Below are positions 7,448-15,448 of a stretch of 17,349 nt of DNA, in pieces. Positions within the stretch are counted from its first letter, which is position 1. Every line of letters begins with the position of its first letter. Below the pieces are notes generated by a model. The model did not search any database and was not told where the DNA came from. It saw nothing but the letters and a program-made list of their open reading frames with translations. The stretch comes from Bacteroidales bacterium (lineage in GTDB: Bacteria > Bacteroidota > Bacteroidia > Bacteroidales > UBA1556): NCBI GenBank assembly GCA_029939445.1, contig JAOZSY010000029.1, forward strand, positions 1 through 17,349. The letters run 5' to 3'. The position numbers and the translations under genes are program-made.

Positions 7448-7540
7448 CTATAAAGGGGTGCCTAAAAATAAGGCTGAGATCAAACCCATATTACCTGTTC
7501 GGATAATGCCGGCTTAGGGACTGGAGCTATTATTTTATAG
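7448..7540 (+). ncRNA. TPP (thiamin pyrophosphate) riboswitch
   Basis: All conserved blocks of the THI-box aptamer occur in order: GGGGTGCC (7455-7462), GGCTGAGA (7472-7479), CCC (7486-7488), ACCTG (7493-7497), GGATAATGCCGGC (7501-7513) and TAGGGA (7515-7520). GCC and GGC at 7460-7462/7472-7474 form the P3-type stem around CTGAGA. P1 is unusual: the bases before GGGG (CTATAAA, 7448-7454) have their complement TTTATAG only at 7534-7540, leaving 13 unpaired bases after GGGA. It would lower expression of the downstream receptor when TPP is abundant. Confidence 0.95.
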
Positions 7541-7541
7541 T

Positions 7542-7627
7542 AGTTCTCAAGGGAAAACTTTTGTTCAATCAATGCATAATATAACCTCAATGTTGATGCA
7601 GAAAGTTTAAACTTAATAATTTATTAA
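7542..7627 (+). promoter_or_regulatory. Candidate expression platform of the TPP riboswitch
   Basis: Between aptamer and start codon there is an imperfect hairpin (AGTT...AACT, 7542-7559) followed by only four T, so transcription termination is possible but weak. Closer to the gene lie two perfect inverted repeats, AAGTTTAAACTT (7603-7614) and TTAATAA-T-TTATTAA (7613-7627), the latter ending one base before the ATG at 7629. AAACTTT near 7555-7561 can also pair with AAAGTTT at 7602-7608. Blocking of ribosome entry is therefore a reasonable alternative. Which one operates is inference. Confidence 0.4.
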
Positions 7628-7628
7628 A

Positions 7629-10106
7629 ATGTTTCACAAAATTACTTTTTTATTGCTTTTTGCAATTATGATTCCTTCATGGATTCTTGCGCAAAATTCT
7701 ATTAACGGAAGCATCACTGATGCTGGTACTGGCGAAAGTTTGCCAGGGGCTCATATTACTTTAGAGCCAAGTATGAAAAGAACTATCAGCAATGTTGATG
7801 GCGAATTTACTATGTCGAGTATTAAAAATGGCGAGTATCTTATAAAGGTTAGCTATATGGGCTATGAAGATTATAGTAAGGTGCTAAAATTATCGTCAAA
7901 TACAAATTTAGAAATTGCTCTTAATATTAGTGCAATTATGGAAGATGAAGTTGTAATTGCTGCCACGCGTGCTAGTGATAGAACTGGTACTACTTTCAAA
8001 AATATCACTAAGGCCGAAATTAAGGAGGTTGATATGGGTAAAGACTTGCCCTATATTCTTAATATGACTCCATCAGTAGTTTCTGGCTCTGATGCCGGTG
8101 CAGGGGTTGGCTATACTTCTATTCGTATTCGTGGTACCGATATTTCTAGAATTAATGTAACCATGAATGGAATACCTGTAAACGACCCTGAGAGTCAGGG
8201 TGTGTTTTGGGTTAATATGCCTGATTTGGCAGGCTCACTAAATAGTATTCAGGTGCAACGTGGTGTAGGTACTTCAAGTAATGGTGCTGCTGCTTTTGGC
8301 GCATCTATTAATATGGAAACCAATGGGTTGGCTTCCGAGCCTTTTGCCGAAGTAAGTACTGCAGCAGGCTCATTTAATACTCAGAGATATAGGGTGTTGG
8401 CTTCCACGGGACTTATTGATGGAAAATGGTCTTTTGATACCCGTTTGTCAAGAATTCATTCCGATGGTTTTATTGATAGAGCATTCTCTGACCTGAATTC
8501 ATATTACGTTTCTGGAGCCTATTATGGTGAGAATACTATTATTAGATTTAATATTCTTTCGGGAAAGGAAAAAACATATCAAAGTTGGAATGGTGTACCT
8601 AAAGTGCGTTTAGAAAATGATATGGATGGAATGCAGCGTTATGCCGATCATTACCTTTATTCGCAAAAGGAAACTGACGAAATGATTGCTTCCGACTCTC
8701 GTACTTATAATAAATATACTTACGAAAATGAGACTGATAATTATAAGCAAGATCATTACCAATTACTATTTACTCAGAAATTTAATTCGCATTGGAATAT
8801 AACCGGAGCCTTGCATTATACAAAAGGGGAGGGCTATTACGAAAGTTGGAAGGATGATAGGAAACTTGGTGCGTATTATGGCGTTCCGGATGTAATTATT
8901 GGAGGCGATACTATTACTAAAACCGATGCTGTACATCAAAAATGGTTGGATAATGATTTTTATGGAGCAACGTTCTCTGTAAATTATAATAATAAAAATA
9001 ATCTGATTGTTAATGTTGGAGCTGCGGCAAACTCATATGTTGGTGATCATTATGGAAAAGTTATTTGGGCAGAATACGCTTCTACTTTGGGTAAAGATTA
9101 TCAATGGTATAACAATACAGGAAAGAAGAATACATATAATACATATATAAAAGCCAATTATCTATTAACGCAAAAGTTAAGCATATATGGCGATTTGCAA
9201 TATCGTAAAGTTGATTACTGGATGGATGGATTGCATGATGATTTTAAGGATCTAACAAGCGAGTATCATTTTAATTTTATTAACCCTAAGGTTGGTGTGC
9301 ATTATGATATTAATGATGTGCATAATGTGTACTTCTCTGCTGCAATGGCGCAAAAGGAGCCAACTCGTAGCGACTTTAGAGATGCTGATGGGGGTAATTC
9401 TCCAATTGCCGAAACTTTAATTGATTACGAATTTGGTTATTCTTTCAATAATCAGTTTATGCTGCTGCGAGCCAATGCTTTCTTTATGGACTATAAAGAT
9501 CAGTTAATATCTACTGGTAAAATAAATAATGTTGGAGCTCCCATTATGACTAATATTGATAAGTCATATAGAGCTGGTTTGGAGTTCTTACTTGGTCTAA
9601 GAATAACAAAATGGTTAAACTGGAATGCAAATATTAGTCTAAGTCAGAATAAGATTTCTGATTATACCGAGTATGTTGATAATTGGAATACTGGAGGTCA
9701 GGACTCAACTTATTTAGGAACTACTGATATTGCTTTTTCTCCAAATGTTGTGGCTGCTTCTCAATTCGAGATTAAGGCACTAAAAGGATTTAAAGTACTT
9801 ATAAATACTAAATATGTAGGAAAACAATATATTGATAACTCATCAAATAATCTAAATAGTATTGATGCATATTCTACAACGGATATGATTTTTCGCTATG
9901 AATTAAAGCCTGATTTTATGAAAACCATTGGTGTGTTTTTTAGTATTAATAATGTGCTAAGTGCAAAATATGAAACCAATGCATGGGTTTATAGTTATAA
10001 TGTGGATGATACTTGGAGTGGTAACCCTACTGAGCGTTATACTATGGATGGATATTTTCCTCAGGCAGGAATTAATTTTATGGTGGGATTAGACCTTAAG
10101 TTTTAA
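7629..10106 (+). CDS. TonB-dependent outer-membrane receptor, probable thiamin transporter
   Basis: An outer-membrane gated porin that imports a ligand using TonB-ExbBD energy. The 825 residues comprise a signal peptide (about 1-21, ILAQ), a carboxypeptidase-regulatory-like domain (about 25-102, starting INGSITDAGTGESLPGA) and a TonB-box-like stretch EDEVVIAATRA (105-115). These are followed by a plug (about 122-232, with IRIRGTDISRINVTMNGIPVN) and a 22-strand-type barrel ending in an aromatic residue (LDLKF). The substrate is inferred from the TPP riboswitch in its leader. Riboswitch-controlled TonB receptors for thiamin are established in Bacteroides, where they usually sit with pnuT and a thiamin kinase. 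Neither is here, and the gene has its own terminator. No SusD partner follows. Ligand could be thiamin, its phosphates or a precursor. Confidence 0.92.
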   Translation: MFHKITFLLLFAIMIPSWILAQNSINGSITDAGTGESLPGAHITLEPSMKRTISNVDGEFTMSSIKNGEYLIKVSYMGYEDYSKVLKLSSNTNLEIALNISAIMEDEVVIAATRASDRTGTTFKNITKAEIKEVDMGKDLPYILNMTPSVVSGSDAGAGVGYTSIRIRGTDISRINVTMNGIPVNDPESQGVFWVNMPDLAGSLNSIQVQRGVGTSSNGAAAFGASINMETNGLASEPFAEVSTAAGSFNTQRYRVLASTGLIDGKWSFDTRLSRIHSDGFIDRAFSDLNSYYVSGAYYGENTIIRFNILSGKEKTYQSWNGVPKVRLENDMDGMQRYADHYLYSQKETDEMIASDSRTYNKYTYENETDNYKQDHYQLLFTQKFNSHWNITGALHYTKGEGYYESWKDDRKLGAYYGVPDVIIGGDTITKTDAVHQKWLDNDFYGATFSVNYNNKNNLIVNVGAAANSYVGDHYGKVIWAEYASTLGKDYQWYNNTGKKNTYNTYIKANYLLTQKLSIYGDLQYRKVDYWMDGLHDDFKDLTSEYHFNFINPKVGVHYDINDVHNVYFSAAMAQKEPTRSDFRDADGGNSPIAETLIDYEFGYSFNNQFMLLRANAFFMDYKDQLISTGKINNVGAPIMTNIDKSYRAGLEFLLGLRITKWLNWNANISLSQNKISDYTEYVDNWNTGGQDSTYLGTTDIAFSPNVVAASQFEIKALKGFKVLINTKYVGKQYIDNSSNNLNSIDAYSTTDMIFRYELKPDFMKTIGVFFSINNVLSAKYETNAWVYSYNVDDTWSGNPTERYTMDGYFPQAGINFMVGLDLKF

Positions 10107-10138
10107 TATAGAGTAATGAATCATTTTGTTCAAATGAG

Positions 10139-10164
10139 GCTTCTATAATATAGAAGCTTTTTTT
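10139..10164 (+). terminator. Intrinsic terminator of the TonB receptor gene
   Basis: GCTTCTATA-A-TATAGAAGC (10139-10157) is a perfect inverted repeat, followed by seven T (10158-10164). It starts 32 bases after the stop codon. Confidence 0.85.
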
Positions 10165-10165
10165 G

Positions 10166-10194
10166 TTTGAGGTTTGTTTTATAATGTATCTTTG
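10166..10194 (+). promoter_or_regulatory. Promoter of the T9SS-exported protein gene
   Basis: TTTG at 10166-10169, 17 bases, then TATCTTTG at 10187-10194. This is the best two-part Bacteroidota promoter in the window. It predicts a start near 10200 and a leader of about 60 nt to the ATG at 10261. Confidence 0.6.
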
Positions 10195-10260
10195 TAGTAA
10201 AATTACAATTTGCTGTATAGCACTATGCATATGCACTTCAAATTGGCTAATATACAGTAT

Positions 10261-13200
10261 ATGAAAGCAGTATTTATTTTTACAGTATTTTTCTTATTTT
10301 CCTTAAGTGTTTATAGTCAATCTGGTCCAGCTGGAGTTGGTGCCAGTACAAGTAATATATTGTGGCTTAGATCTCACGATTTGACTGCTCTTTCTAGTGG
10401 TGACAAAATAGCAACATGGGCTGATAAATCTGGAAACGGAAATGATTTGACTCAATCTAATGACTTATATAAGCCCGATTATGTTAGCGGTCAGCAAAAT
10501 GGGTTTGGAGTAGTTAGGTTTAATAAATCCATAAATAGACTTGTGAAAACTAGTTTCTCAGACTTTCCCACATCTGCAATTACTGTTCTTATTGTTAGTA
10601 AAAGTAATTCAGAGAGTAATGATGGTCTTTTTTCTTATGCAAAAGGCTCTAGTGATAATGAATTTCTTTTGTATAATACAAATACATTAACTACTTATAG
10701 GGGTGGTTCTACTGCTAATTCAAGTTTTAATTTCTCAAATAATGCTTGGCATATTATTGATGTTAGTTGGAAAAGCTCAGGAGGTGATGTTGAGGTTTGT
10801 AGGGATAATGATTTTGCAAACTCATATACTTCTATAATAGCTAATGGAAATAATATTGGTAGTGGAGGAACATTAGCTCTTGGTTCAGAGCAAGATTCTG
10901 AAGATGGGGGGTATAACTCCGGACAAACCCATAATGGTGATGTTTTGGAGGTTATTGTATATAATATTGAGTTAAATACTGCTCAACGAATAATAGTATC
11001 AAATTATATTGCAGCAAAATATAATTTAACAATTTCAAATGATCTATTTGCTTATCAAACTACTCACTCTCATGAGTTGGCAGGTATTGGACGATATGAT
11101 GGATCAAATATTCATGCTAGTGCTCAATCTGCTGATATGATTACCATTGGTAATGCTTCAGCAATGGCTACAGATGGTGAATATCTTCTTTTTGGCCATG
11201 ATGATGCTAATGCCACAGCTTGGACAAATACAGAGAAAGCTGAAGATAATACACAAAGAATAGAAAGAGAATGGCGAATTGACGAAACTGGTGATGTAGG
11301 AACAATTGATATTACATTAAATATTGATGACCTTGCAACTTTACCCGCAGGATATACTAAGTATGGTTTGATGGTTGATAGTGATGGGGACTTTTCTGCA
11401 GGAGCTATTATTTATGAAATGACAGTTTCAGGAGATGATTATATAGCGAGTGGTATAGATATCGCAGATGGAGATTATATTAGCATCGCTGCAATTAAAC
11501 CAATAATTCAATTCAAAGAGACAACTTCTTCGGGGATTGAGTCTTCAAATGCAAGTGTTGAAGTTACATTGAATTATACTGCTGCCTCGGTTGCGTCTGT
11601 TAATTATTCTACCGTAAATGGTACTGCTGATGCTGGATCTGATTATACTGCTGCTTCAGGTAGTACACTAACTATCGCTGCAGGTTCTAGATCAAATAAT
11701 CTCTCAATTAGTATCAATAATGATTCAGACCAAGAATCTGACGAGGATTTCACTATTAATTTATCAAGCCCTTCGAGTGATATTAATTTGGGCACTGCTG
11801 CAAGCCAAACTCATAATTATACAATTAATGATAATGATAATACCAGAAAGATATACTTTTCTTCAGCATCGAGTAATGGATCTGAAGCAATAACAAGTGC
11901 TAGTATTACTATAGAAATCAATACTATCGATAATAGTGATCCTACTACTGTAGATTATTCTGTAATTGGTGGAACAGCAGCAGGTGGTGGAGAAGATTAT
12001 ACTTTAGCAAGTGGAACAGCTACTATTACATCAGGTAATACATCTACAACATTCTCTATTTCAGTTAATAATGATATTATTGATGAAGATAACGAAACCA
12101 TTATTGTTAAACTATCTAATTCTTCATCGAATTGTAATTTAAGTTCGACTAACCCTATAGAGCATACTTATACCATAAATGATAATGATGCTACTCCAAG
12201 TATTCAATTTACATCAACGGCTTCTTCAGGTAATGAATCTGTTGGAACAAAGAATTTGCAGCTAAGTTTATCAACTGTTTCAGGTAAGGATGTATCTGTT
12301 AGTTTTAGCCATTCAGGAACAGCTACATATGTTGATGATTATAGTATTTCAACAAGCTCTCCAGTTACTATTAGTGCAGGTAATACTACTAAAAATATTG
12401 TGTTAACTATAAATGATGATAATACTACTGAGAATTCAGAGACTGCTATTGTTACTATTAGTGGACCCACAAATGCAACATTAGGTGCTAGTACTTCACA
12501 TACATATACAATACTTAATGATGATATATTTGGTTATGTAGGCCCTGGAGGTATTGGTAAAAGCCTAAATTTGAAACTATGGGTAAAAGCCGAAGATATT
12601 CCTGGAAGCTCTAATGGTGATAAGATTAGCTCTTGGGCTGATCAAAGTGGAAATACTAATAATTTGAGTCAATCGGAGCCAACTGTTAAACCTTATTACT
12701 ACAATGATATAGTTAATGGATTTCCTGTTGCTAGGTATAGTGATGATAATAGCCGACTAATAAAGAATAATTTTAGTGATTTTCCGACAAAAGAGATAAC
12801 AACATTTTTTGTTAACTATAGAACAGCTGCTAGTAATGATGCTACTATTTCGTATGCTGTAGCTAGTGGAAATAATGAGTATCTAGTTTTTAATAGTAGC
12901 AACATATCTGTATTTAGAACTTCTGTAAATGTTAGTTCGGGTGTTAATGCTGCTGCTAACTCTTGGAATATTGTCTCTACTTCATGGAAAAATTCTGATG
13001 ATAATGTTGTTATTTCATTAAATGGCCAGCAGAAATATTCTAATACATTATCTAATGCAAATGATATTACATCGGGTGGCTGTTTGGTAATTGGTGCAGA
13101 GCAAGATGCTGTAGATGGGAGTTATGCAGCAGATCAAGATTTTGAAGGTGATTTTGCAGAAGTTGTAATTTATAATAGTATTCTTAATACTGCTCAAAAA

Positions 13201-14298
13201 AATATTGTAAGTAACTATTTGTCGGCTAAGTATAATGTTACGATGGATGCAAACGATAAGTATGCAGGTGATGATAGTGGTAAAGGGAATTATGATTTTG
13301 AGGTGATAGGTATTGGAACAGAATCGGATGGTTTTCATGATGAAGCTCATGGTAGTGGAGGTTTATGGATAAAACAAGCTACAAACTTTGGTAATAGTGA
13401 TTATTTAATGATAGGTCATAACCATATTACTCCTCAGTTATATACTTCTGCTGAAGATGCTGGTATAACCACTCCAGGTATCGATGAACGATGGGGAAGA
13501 GATTGGTATTTTGACCTTACAGATGCAGGAGGAGCAATGACAGTAGATCTTGCTTTTGATTTTGATGAAGCAGAAATGAATAGTTCAAGTACACCTGCCG
13601 GTACTACTTCTAATTATAAACTACTATATCGTAGTGGAACATCTGGGGATTGGAGTATTGTAAATTCGGCAAGTTCAAAAACTACATCGCAAATACTATT
13701 TACAGGTCAGGCTTTGCCTAATGGTGATGGATATTATGCATTGGGAACAGTTGATGCAACAAACTCCCCTCTACCAATTGAGCTAGTGAGTTTTGATGCA
13801 CAGTTCGAAAATAAGAATGTGATTCTGAAATGGGAGACGGCCTCAGAAACAAATAATGATTATTTTGAGATATATCGCTCTGCAAATACTGAGCAATGGA
13901 CAAAGATTGGAGTTGTTGATGGAGGTGGAACTACTAATACTATTCTTAGTTATAACTGTACTGACATTGAAGCTCTTCAAGGAATAAGTTATTATAAACT
14001 AAAACAGGTAGATTTTGATGGAAAATACACATTCTCTCAAATTAGATCTGTAAGTAATGAGTTATCAGAAGGGATAGAAATATATCCAAACCCAACAAAT
14101 GACATAGTTTATATAAATAATGTTTCTGCAGGAAGTAGGATAGAGTTACTTGATATGAATTCAAGAGTTATTTTGTTTAAAGATAATATAGATGGAGGAA
14201 GTTTAGAAATATATTTATCTAATTTGCCAGCATCAATCTATTTTATAAAAATAACAACCGATAATACTGTTAATACCTATAAATTGGTTAAAAAGTAG
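10261..14298 (+). CDS. Large T9SS-exported protein with LamG-like and Calx-beta domains
   Basis: A secreted, probably surface-anchored protein of 1345 residues. The frame is open from 10210, but the ATG at 10261 gives a clean signal peptide (1-20, ending VYSQ). Order: LamG-like module (about 21-410, opening GPAGVG and including WADKSGNGNDLTQS and HELAGIGRYDG), three Calx-beta domains (about 415-526, 528-642 and 645-755, each ending in NDND/NDD-type turns), and a second LamG-like module (from 761, GPGGIG, WADQSGNTNNLSQS, VIGIGTESDG). Then follows a region opening PLPIELVSF (about 1170), commonly found before T9SS tails, and a type A sorting domain (1271-1345, IEIYPNPTNDIVYI) ending TYKLVKK. 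Calx-beta domains bind calcium and LamG folds often bind glycans, so adhesion is likely but unproven. No catalytic motif was seen. It is not co-transcribed with the receptor upstream. Confidence 0.88.
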   Translation: MKAVFIFTVFFLFSLSVYSQSGPAGVGASTSNILWLRSHDLTALSSGDKIATWADKSGNGNDLTQSNDLYKPDYVSGQQNGFGVVRFNKSINRLVKTSFSDFPTSAITVLIVSKSNSESNDGLFSYAKGSSDNEFLLYNTNTLTTYRGGSTANSSFNFSNNAWHIIDVSWKSSGGDVEVCRDNDFANSYTSIIANGNNIGSGGTLALGSEQDSEDGGYNSGQTHNGDVLEVIVYNIELNTAQRIIVSNYIAAKYNLTISNDLFAYQTTHSHELAGIGRYDGSNIHASAQSADMITIGNASAMATDGEYLLFGHDDANATAWTNTEKAEDNTQRIEREWRIDETGDVGTIDITLNIDDLATLPAGYTKYGLMVDSDGDFSAGAIIYEMTVSGDDYIASGIDIADGDYISIAAIKPIIQFKETTSSGIESSNASVEVTLNYTAASVASVNYSTVNGTADAGSDYTAASGSTLTIAAGSRSNNLSISINNDSDQESDEDFTINLSSPSSDINLGTAASQTHNYTINDNDNTRKIYFSSASSNGSEAITSASITIEINTIDNSDPTTVDYSVIGGTAAGGGEDYTLASGTATITSGNTSTTFSISVNNDIIDEDNETIIVKLSNSSSNCNLSSTNPIEHTYTINDNDATPSIQFTSTASSGNESVGTKNLQLSLSTVSGKDVSVSFSHSGTATYVDDYSISTSSPVTISAGNTTKNIVLTINDDNTTENSETAIVTISGPTNATLGASTSHTYTILNDDIFGYVGPGGIGKSLNLKLWVKAEDIPGSSNGDKISSWADQSGNTNNLSQSEPTVKPYYYNDIVNGFPVARYSDDNSRLIKNNFSDFPTKEITTFFVNYRTAASNDATISYAVASGNNEYLVFNSSNISVFRTSVNVSSGVNAAANSWNIVSTSWKNSDDNVVISLNGQQKYSNTLSNANDITSGGCLVIGAEQDAVDGSYAADQDFEGDFAEVVIYNSILNTAQKNIVSNYLSAKYNVTMDANDKYAGDDSGKGNYDFEVIGIGTESDGFHDEAHGSGGLWIKQATNFGNSDYLMIGHNHITPQLYTSAEDAGITTPGIDERWGRDWYFDLTDAGGAMTVDLAFDFDEAEMNSSSTPAGTTSNYKLLYRSGTSGDWSIVNSASSKTTSQILFTGQALPNGDGYYALGTVDATNSPLPIELVSFDAQFENKNVILKWETASETNNDYFEIYRSANTEQWTKIGVVDGGGTTNTILSYNCTDIEALQGISYYKLKQVDFDGKYTFSQIRSVSNELSEGIEIYPNPTNDIVYINNVSAGSRIELLDMNSRVILFKDNIDGGSLEIYLSNLPASIYFIKITTDNTVNTYKLVKK

Positions 14299-14315
14299 TT
14301 GTAGAATAATACTCT

Positions 14316-14358
14316 TATACTTTTAAAAAGGCTTTACTAATGCCTTTATAAAAGTATA
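14316..14358 (+). terminator. Long hairpin after the T9SS protein gene, possible terminator
   Basis: A 17-bp stem with one mismatch (TATACTTTTAAAAAGGC at 14316-14332, complement at 14342-14358) and a 9-nt loop, starting 18 bases after the stop codon. No T tract follows, so it is either an atypical terminator or a 3'-end stabilising hairpin. Confidence 0.5.
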
Positions 14359-14551
14359 TAATAAGAAAATAAAATACTGCTTTATGATTGGCTATCCTTG
14401 TCAAGACCTGAGTAATCGATAAAATATTTCTCAAATAGTTTTATGTTAAATCAGTAAGCTAATGTTGTAGTTGTGCTTATCTTCTTTCTGCATTAACATA
14501 CCATTTTTAGTATATTTTAACATTTATTGTAAAAGTTAAAATTATTATACG

Positions 14552-14577
14552 TATATTTGTCTTCCAATTTATTGGAA
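14552..14577 (+). promoter_or_regulatory. Candidate promoter with a palindrome at the transcript start
   Basis: TATATTTG (14552-14559) matches TAnnTTTG. TTG at 14527-14529 could be the -33 element, with a slightly long 22-base gap. TTCCAAT-TT-ATTGGAA (14562-14577) begins three bases after the box, where transcription should start. It could be an operator or a 5'-terminal RNA hairpin. Confidence 0.45.
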
Positions 14578-14752
14578 CTAAAACAAATGTATTTTTATTA
14601 GCTCAAACAATATAAAAATATACAAATATTTAAAATTTATTCCCATTGCGAAAGCTGTGGTTGTAGATTGCTATTCTATAATAAGTAAAACTTAAATTAG
14701 TAATATGACGATTTATAATGAATCAGAGTATTAATTTAGGCTAAATGCCTAA

Positions 14753-14782
14753 AACTTAAAACAACTATTAACTTAAAACAAC
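14753..14782 (+). repeat. 13-bp direct repeat before the start codon
   Basis: AACTTAAAACAAC occurs at 14753-14765 and again at 14770-14782, a 17-base period. The second copy ends four bases before the ATG at 14787. A shorter relative (AAAACTTAAA) lies at 14687-14696. The ribosome-binding area is thus built from the repeat. Confidence 0.7.
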
Positions 14783-14786
14783 GCTC

Positions 14787-15392
14787 ATGAAAACGATTGC
14801 TATTCTTTTAATGACAATGCTAAGCCTTAATCTTTTTGCTCAAAATGATTATGTTCTTGAACTAGACGGTAATACCTATGAAATTTCTCTAGACAATGCT
14901 TACTCTTTAACTATTGATGGTAAAACAGTGAATTTTAAGGTTATTCCTAAAGACACATTGATTTATAAAGATGAGTTTTTTAGCTTTAAATACCCTAAAG
15001 ATTACAAGATAACTAAAATGGAGATTGATGAAGGAATCAATCAGGTTATGGTAATGACTCCTGAAGGTTCTGGTTTCTTAATTCAAAAATACTCAACAAT
15101 GAACCCTACTATCCTTAACAATATGATGATGAGGGAAGTTACAAAAGAAAGTGTTGAAGACGGTTATTCGGTAACCCGTAAAGATTATGCCCGAACTATA
15201 AAATCAGGTCAAGTACTTGAGATTGATAAAAGTATTCTGTCAAATAGGAGTGAGTCTAATATTTATGAAGTGGCAACAATTGGAGATAATGATGAAGGTA
15301 TATTGATTCTTACAATTGTTTCTGTAGAGAATATGAGTAAAAGTGGAAAGTCGCTTATTGATATGATGTGGTCTACACTTGCGTATAAATAG
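14787..15392 (+). CDS. Small exported protein of unknown function
   Basis: A 201-residue protein with a signal peptide (1-19, ending LFAQ), so exported to periplasm or beyond; it lacks a lipobox and a T9SS tail. The N-terminal third reads as short beta strands (YVLELDGNTYEISLDNAYSLTIDG). The remainder, from FFSFKYPKDYKI onward, alternates strands and one helix, a pattern that loosely recalls PsbP/Mog1-like stress or lipid-binding folds. That likeness is weak. No Cys, no metal-binding cluster and no enzymatic motif were seen. I do not recognise the family. It is a single-gene unit with a long leader and a strong terminator, so it is probably controlled on its own. Confidence 0.75.
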   Translation: MKTIAILLMTMLSLNLFAQNDYVLELDGNTYEISLDNAYSLTIDGKTVNFKVIPKDTLIYKDEFFSFKYPKDYKITKMEIDEGINQVMVMTPEGSGFLIQKYSTMNPTILNNMMMREVTKESVEDGYSVTRKDYARTIKSGQVLEIDKSILSNRSESNIYEVATIGDNDEGILILTIVSVENMSKSGKSLIDMMWSTLAYK

Positions 15393-15411
15393 GAAAATTA
15401 ATACTTTTATT

Positions 15412-15447
15412 AAAGGTTGTAAAGGTTAGCTTTTACAACCTTTTTTT
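15412..15447 (+). terminator. Terminator between convergent genes
   Basis: A 12-bp stem (AAAGGTTGTAAA at 15412-15423, complement at 15432-15443) with an 8-nt loop. The T run extends from 15441 to 15447 on the plus strand. It serves the small exported protein gene. The reverse orientation has only TTTAAT after the stem and may give weaker termination for the LuxR gene, whose stop is at 15449. Confidence 0.85.
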
Positions 15448-15448
15448 A

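Larger units (their letters stand above)
14299..14786. other. 488-base intergenic region with a structured leader
   Basis: After the 3' hairpin of the T9SS gene, about 190 bases show nothing notable. A candidate promoter (14552-14559) then leads into a leader of some 220 nt. That leader contains an inverted repeat (14562-14577), a 7-bp hairpin (TTTAGGC/GCCTAAA, 14735-14753) and a pair of 13-bp direct repeats just before the ATG. No ORF was found. A leader of this length suggests post-transcriptional control, but it matches no RNA family I recognise. Confidence 0.45.

Noticed and set aside
10210..10260. 17-codon N-terminal extension (TTG start) of the T9SS protein
   Set aside because: It would bury the signal peptide. 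The ATG at 10261 gives a standard one, and 10210 is only about 15 bases after the -7 box.
13048..13350. 100-codon minus-strand frame inside the T9SS protein gene
   Set aside because: An antisense frame rich in Ile and Thr, mirroring AT-rich coding sequence, with no promoter or motif.
10261..14298. RTX-type or enzymatic glycoside hydrolase reading of the large protein
   Set aside because: There are no GGxGxD nonapeptide arrays and no catalytic motif. The repeats fit Calx-beta and LamG-like domains, and the tail is of T9SS type, not type I.
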